Shown in pieces: positions 3,890 through 5,622 of a DNA stretch of 5,622 nucleotides (within the stretch, counting starts at the first letter, position 1; each line of letters opens with the position of its first letter). The DNA comes from Desulfovibrionaceae bacterium (GTDB taxonomy: Bacteria; Desulfobacterota; Desulfovibrionia; Desulfovibrionales; Desulfovibrionaceae). The stretch is from positions 1-5,622 of the forward strand of contig JAGADT010000169.1 in NCBI GenBank assembly GCA_017613475.1, written 5' to 3'. Under the pieces are notes generated by a model, which was given only the letters and a program-made list of their open reading frames with translations, was not told the DNA's origin and ran no database searches. Position numbers and translations under genes: made by a program.

Positions 3890-4864
3890 TCATAAAGCCG
3901 CCGGCGCTTCCCGCGGCACCCAGGCAAAGCGGTTGTCCATAAGCTTTGTGTCGCCCCGGTTCCAGCGGTAGGCGGCAAGCGGGCCGTCGATGCCGGCGCT
4001 GTAGTCAACGCAGACCACCTTGTCTGAACGCGGCTCCATGTGTTCGTCCTTATCCAGCCAGTAATGGCCCACGAAGATGGGTTTTTCAGGCGGGGGGAGG
4101 AAGGTGTAGTCCTCCGGCAGAGGCAGCCTGGGAATGCGTTTCAGGTCCGACTTGGACATAAAGGCCAGATCCTGGTAGTCTGCGGCCTTGCTGACGTACC
4201 AGCGCGTGCGGATATGGTGCCGCTCCGTGTGTTCCTTATCGAAAAACCTCTCGCCCTTCGGCAGGCGCAGCTCTGTGCCCTTTAAGATGTTTTCAAGGGC
4301 CGTGTAGGCGCGCCTGTCCGGGGCGTCATCTGGCTTGCCATGGGCCGCGAGGATAAGGAGCTCCTCGCTGATTTTGCGGTCAGGCCCCAGGCCCAGCTCT
4401 TCCAGCGTCCTCATGCCGGCTGTATCCCAGCAGGCGTGGACAATGCCTATGTCCCCCAGGTCCAGCCAGAGCGGCATCTCCATGAACCAGTCCAGGCACG
4501 CCTTGTATTCGGCGCTTCCGGGAGGGACCTGCTTCAGGAAGGTCTTGTGGGGGTCTTTTTCCTTTAGCGGGCGCAGCCCAAGCCTGTACTGGAGGGCGTT
4601 GTATTCGTGGTTGCCCATCACGCACAGGGCGTCGCCCGCGTCCACCATGCCGCGGACAATCTCCACGGTCTGGAGCTGTTCAGGCCCCCTGTCTATCAGA
4701 TCGCCGACAAAAATGGCCTTCCGGCCCGCAGCATGGCGCCATGTGCCGTTTGCGGGCGCATAGCCGAGCTTTGCCAGGAGCGCCCTGAGCATGGTGGCAT
4801 GACCGTGCACGTCGCCGATAATGTCGTAGCCTGGGGTATCCGCTGGTGATCTTTCCATAGGCAT
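3890..4864 (-). CDS. PPP-family metallophosphoesterase (ApaH/PrpA-like)
   Basis: The 324-residue protein carries the full set of PPP-type metal and phosphate motifs: GDVHGH (17-22), GDLIDRGP (54-61), GNHEY (84-88), VHACWD with His143 (142-147) and VGHYWLD with His267 (265-271), followed by VDYSAG (286-291). It should be a two-metal cytoplasmic phosphoesterase. Relatives are annotated as diadenosine tetraphosphatase or serine/threonine phosphatase, and the sequence does not decide the substrate. It is longer than ApaH or PrpA, with an insert between H143 and H267, common in this subgroup. The start ATG 4864 has GAAGGGA (4876-4870) five bases upstream; ATG 4858 in frame is an alternative. It lies downstream of and codirectional with the NhaC gene, with a 131-base gap holding its own promoter candidate. 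Confidence 0.85.
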   Translation of the reverse strand: MPMERSPADTPGYDIIGDVHGHATMLRALLAKLGYAPANGTWRHAAGRKAIFVGDLIDRGPEQLQTVEIVRGMVDAGDALCVMGNHEYNALQYRLGLRPLKEKDPHKTFLKQVPPGSAEYKACLDWFMEMPLWLDLGDIGIVHACWDTAGMRTLEELGLGPDRKISEELLILAAHGKPDDAPDRRAYTALENILKGTELRLPKGERFFDKEHTERHHIRTRWYVSKAADYQDLAFMSKSDLKRIPRLPLPEDYTFLPPPEKPIFVGHYWLDKDEHMEPRSDKVVCVDYSAGIDGPLAAYRWNRGDTKLMDNRFAWVPREAPAAL

Positions 4865-4887
4865 GGCATTCCCTTCATTTTACATTT

Positions 4888-4925
4888 CGTTTGCACCAGT
4901 ATTTTTAATACTCTATCAGCAAACG
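4888..4925. promoter_or_regulatory. Nested dyad upstream of the phosphoesterase gene
   Basis: CGTTTGC (4888-4894) and GCAAACG (4919-4925) are exact reverse complements. Inside them AGTATT (4898-4903) and AATACT (4907-4912) form a second perfect dyad around TTT, with nearly the same centre. It sits about 24 bases upstream of the phosphoesterase ATG and immediately after its predicted transcription start, so it could be an operator or a 5' leader hairpin. There is no GC-rich stem with a trailing U-run, so a terminator for the NhaC gene is less likely. Confidence 0.45.
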
Positions 4926-4932
4926 ATAAGCA

Positions 4933-4961
4933 TGTATAGCGATTCGGCAAGGCTATGTGAA
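4933..4961 (-). promoter_or_regulatory. Candidate promoter of the phosphoesterase gene
   Basis: On the minus strand TTCACA (4956-4961, five of six matches to the -35 consensus) and TATACA (4933-4938, four of six) are 17 bases apart. The predicted start is near 4926, giving a leader of about 60 bases that opens with the nested dyad. Confidence 0.4.
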
Positions 4962-4995
4962 ATCCCCACCGTCGGAAACGCGTAAGCCCCGCACG

Positions 4996-5622
4996 TTATC
5001 CTGCGCGCCTCAGCGCCTTTGGGGTCCTGCGCTTTTCGATCAGCGAGACAGCCAGCCGCCACAGCGGAAGGAGGATGAGGTAGAAGGAGGCGAGGATTGC
5101 CGCCGTGGGCGCGTCCGCGGCGGCGAGCGGGACGGCCCCGGCAATGGACCATGGCACCAGTGGCGCGATGACAACGGCGCTGTCTTCAAGGTCCAGGGCA
5201 AGCTGCCCGGCATCGTCATACGCGCCTTTGCAGAGCTGATGGCAAAGGAGGATGGTCAGCGTCTGGTTGCAGGCCACCATGCCGGAAAGCGCTGAGGACA
5301 GGAGCATGGCGGCATACGCGCTTGTCTTCCTGGCAATGGCGGCGGCAAGCTGCCTGGCGTTATCCAGGAGACCTGTCTTGCTGAAAAGCTCCGTGTACGA
5401 GGACGAGAGGCAGACAATGCACGCCGCGTTGGCCATGGAAATCATTCCGCCCCCGCTGATCATGGCAGCCGTGCCAGCGTCCGCGGGTGTGAAGCCCATG
5501 GCTGCGGCATGGAAAAGCAGGGCTGGGGGCTGCCCCTGGAGGGTCAGGCAGATGGGCAGGGCCGTGAGGATGCTTGCGCCCATGGCCAGCTTCACGTTGA
5601 CGCGCAGCACGGCGAGCAGGAA
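4996..5622 (-). CDS. nhaC: NhaC-type Na+/H+ antiporter, C-terminal part (5' end outside window)
   Basis: The frame is open to the right edge and ends at TAA 4996-4998; 208 C-terminal residues are visible, starting FLLAVLRVNVKL. The apparent GTG start at 5610 is internal, since the frame continues beyond it. Features typical of NhaC antiporters are ISGGGMISMANAA, FSKTGLL, ACNQTLTILLCHQ and, most tellingly, LEDSAVVIAPLVPWS before the last membrane spans, with a basic cytoplasmic tail (EKRRTPKALRRAG). Several hydrophobic segments are separated by short loops, consistent with about five of the family's usual roughly eleven to twelve spans. The role is exchange of sodium for protons across the inner membrane, for pH and Na+ balance; amino-acid-coupled exchangers of the same family cannot be excluded. 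No clear terminator follows. Confidence 0.8.
   Translation of the reverse strand, partial: FLLAVLRVNVKLAMGASILTALPICLTLQGQPPALLFHAAAMGFTPADAGTAAMISGGGMISMANAACIVCLSSSYTELFSKTGLLDNARQLAAAIARKTSAYAAMLLSSALSGMVACNQTLTILLCHQLCKGAYDDAGQLALDLEDSAVVIAPLVPWSIAGAVPLAAADAPTAAILASFYLILLPLWRLAVSLIEKRRTPKALRRAG

Noticed and set aside
4957..5295. Rightward 112-codon frame opposite the NhaC gene
   Set aside because: It is antisense to conserved antiporter sequence, with low-complexity polar composition and no ribosome site.

Overview
The window looks like accessory or lightly conserved chromosome of a fairly GC-rich, probably Gram-negative anaerobe. Exported DUF3298-type proteins, an NhaC antiporter, a DUF4143 ATPase and strong GGAGG ribosome sites would suit a host-associated member of Desulfovibrionaceae. 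That placement is a guess from gene style, not from a marker gene. No rRNA, tRNA, transposase or CRISPR array was seen.

Layout. Bases 1-640 hold no conventional gene but are densely structured. Two diverged copies of a roughly 90-bp repeat (11-99 and 336-426) each contain a 13-bp hairpin with compensatory base changes and a leftward promoter-like TTGACG-N17-CATAAA. Between them lies a 26-codon hydrophobic, basic peptide gene (186-266) with a strong Shine-Dalgarno sequence tucked into a GAAA-capped hairpin. The leftward promoter of copy 2 and a good leftward intrinsic terminator (306 down to about 267) bound a candidate antisense RNA of about 112 nt. This RNA would lie opposite the 3' untranslated region of the peptide mRNA. 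Together they resemble a type I toxin-antitoxin locus with 3'-overlapping transcripts, possibly one unit of a tandem array that continues beyond the left edge.

Bases 540-646 carry AACGTTACAAAA-like cores, the last three 33 bp apart, just in front of a rightward AAA ATPase of the AAA_14/DUF4143 type (670-2049). Next come two tandem, clearly duplicated exported proteins of the DUF4163/DUF3298 (RsiV-like) class (2150-2953 and 3029-3835). The second has lost the GG-x-HG motif and gained a lipobox-like signal.

On the minus strand are a PPP-type metallophosphoesterase (4864-3890), with a candidate promoter and a nested dyad upstream, and the C-terminal part of an NhaC-type Na+/H+ antiporter that enters from the right edge (5622-4996). 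The right-hand genes look like ordinary housekeeping or transport functions. The main interest is the left 640 bases. The peptide/antisense-RNA interpretation rests on sequence patterns only and has no homology or expression support here.
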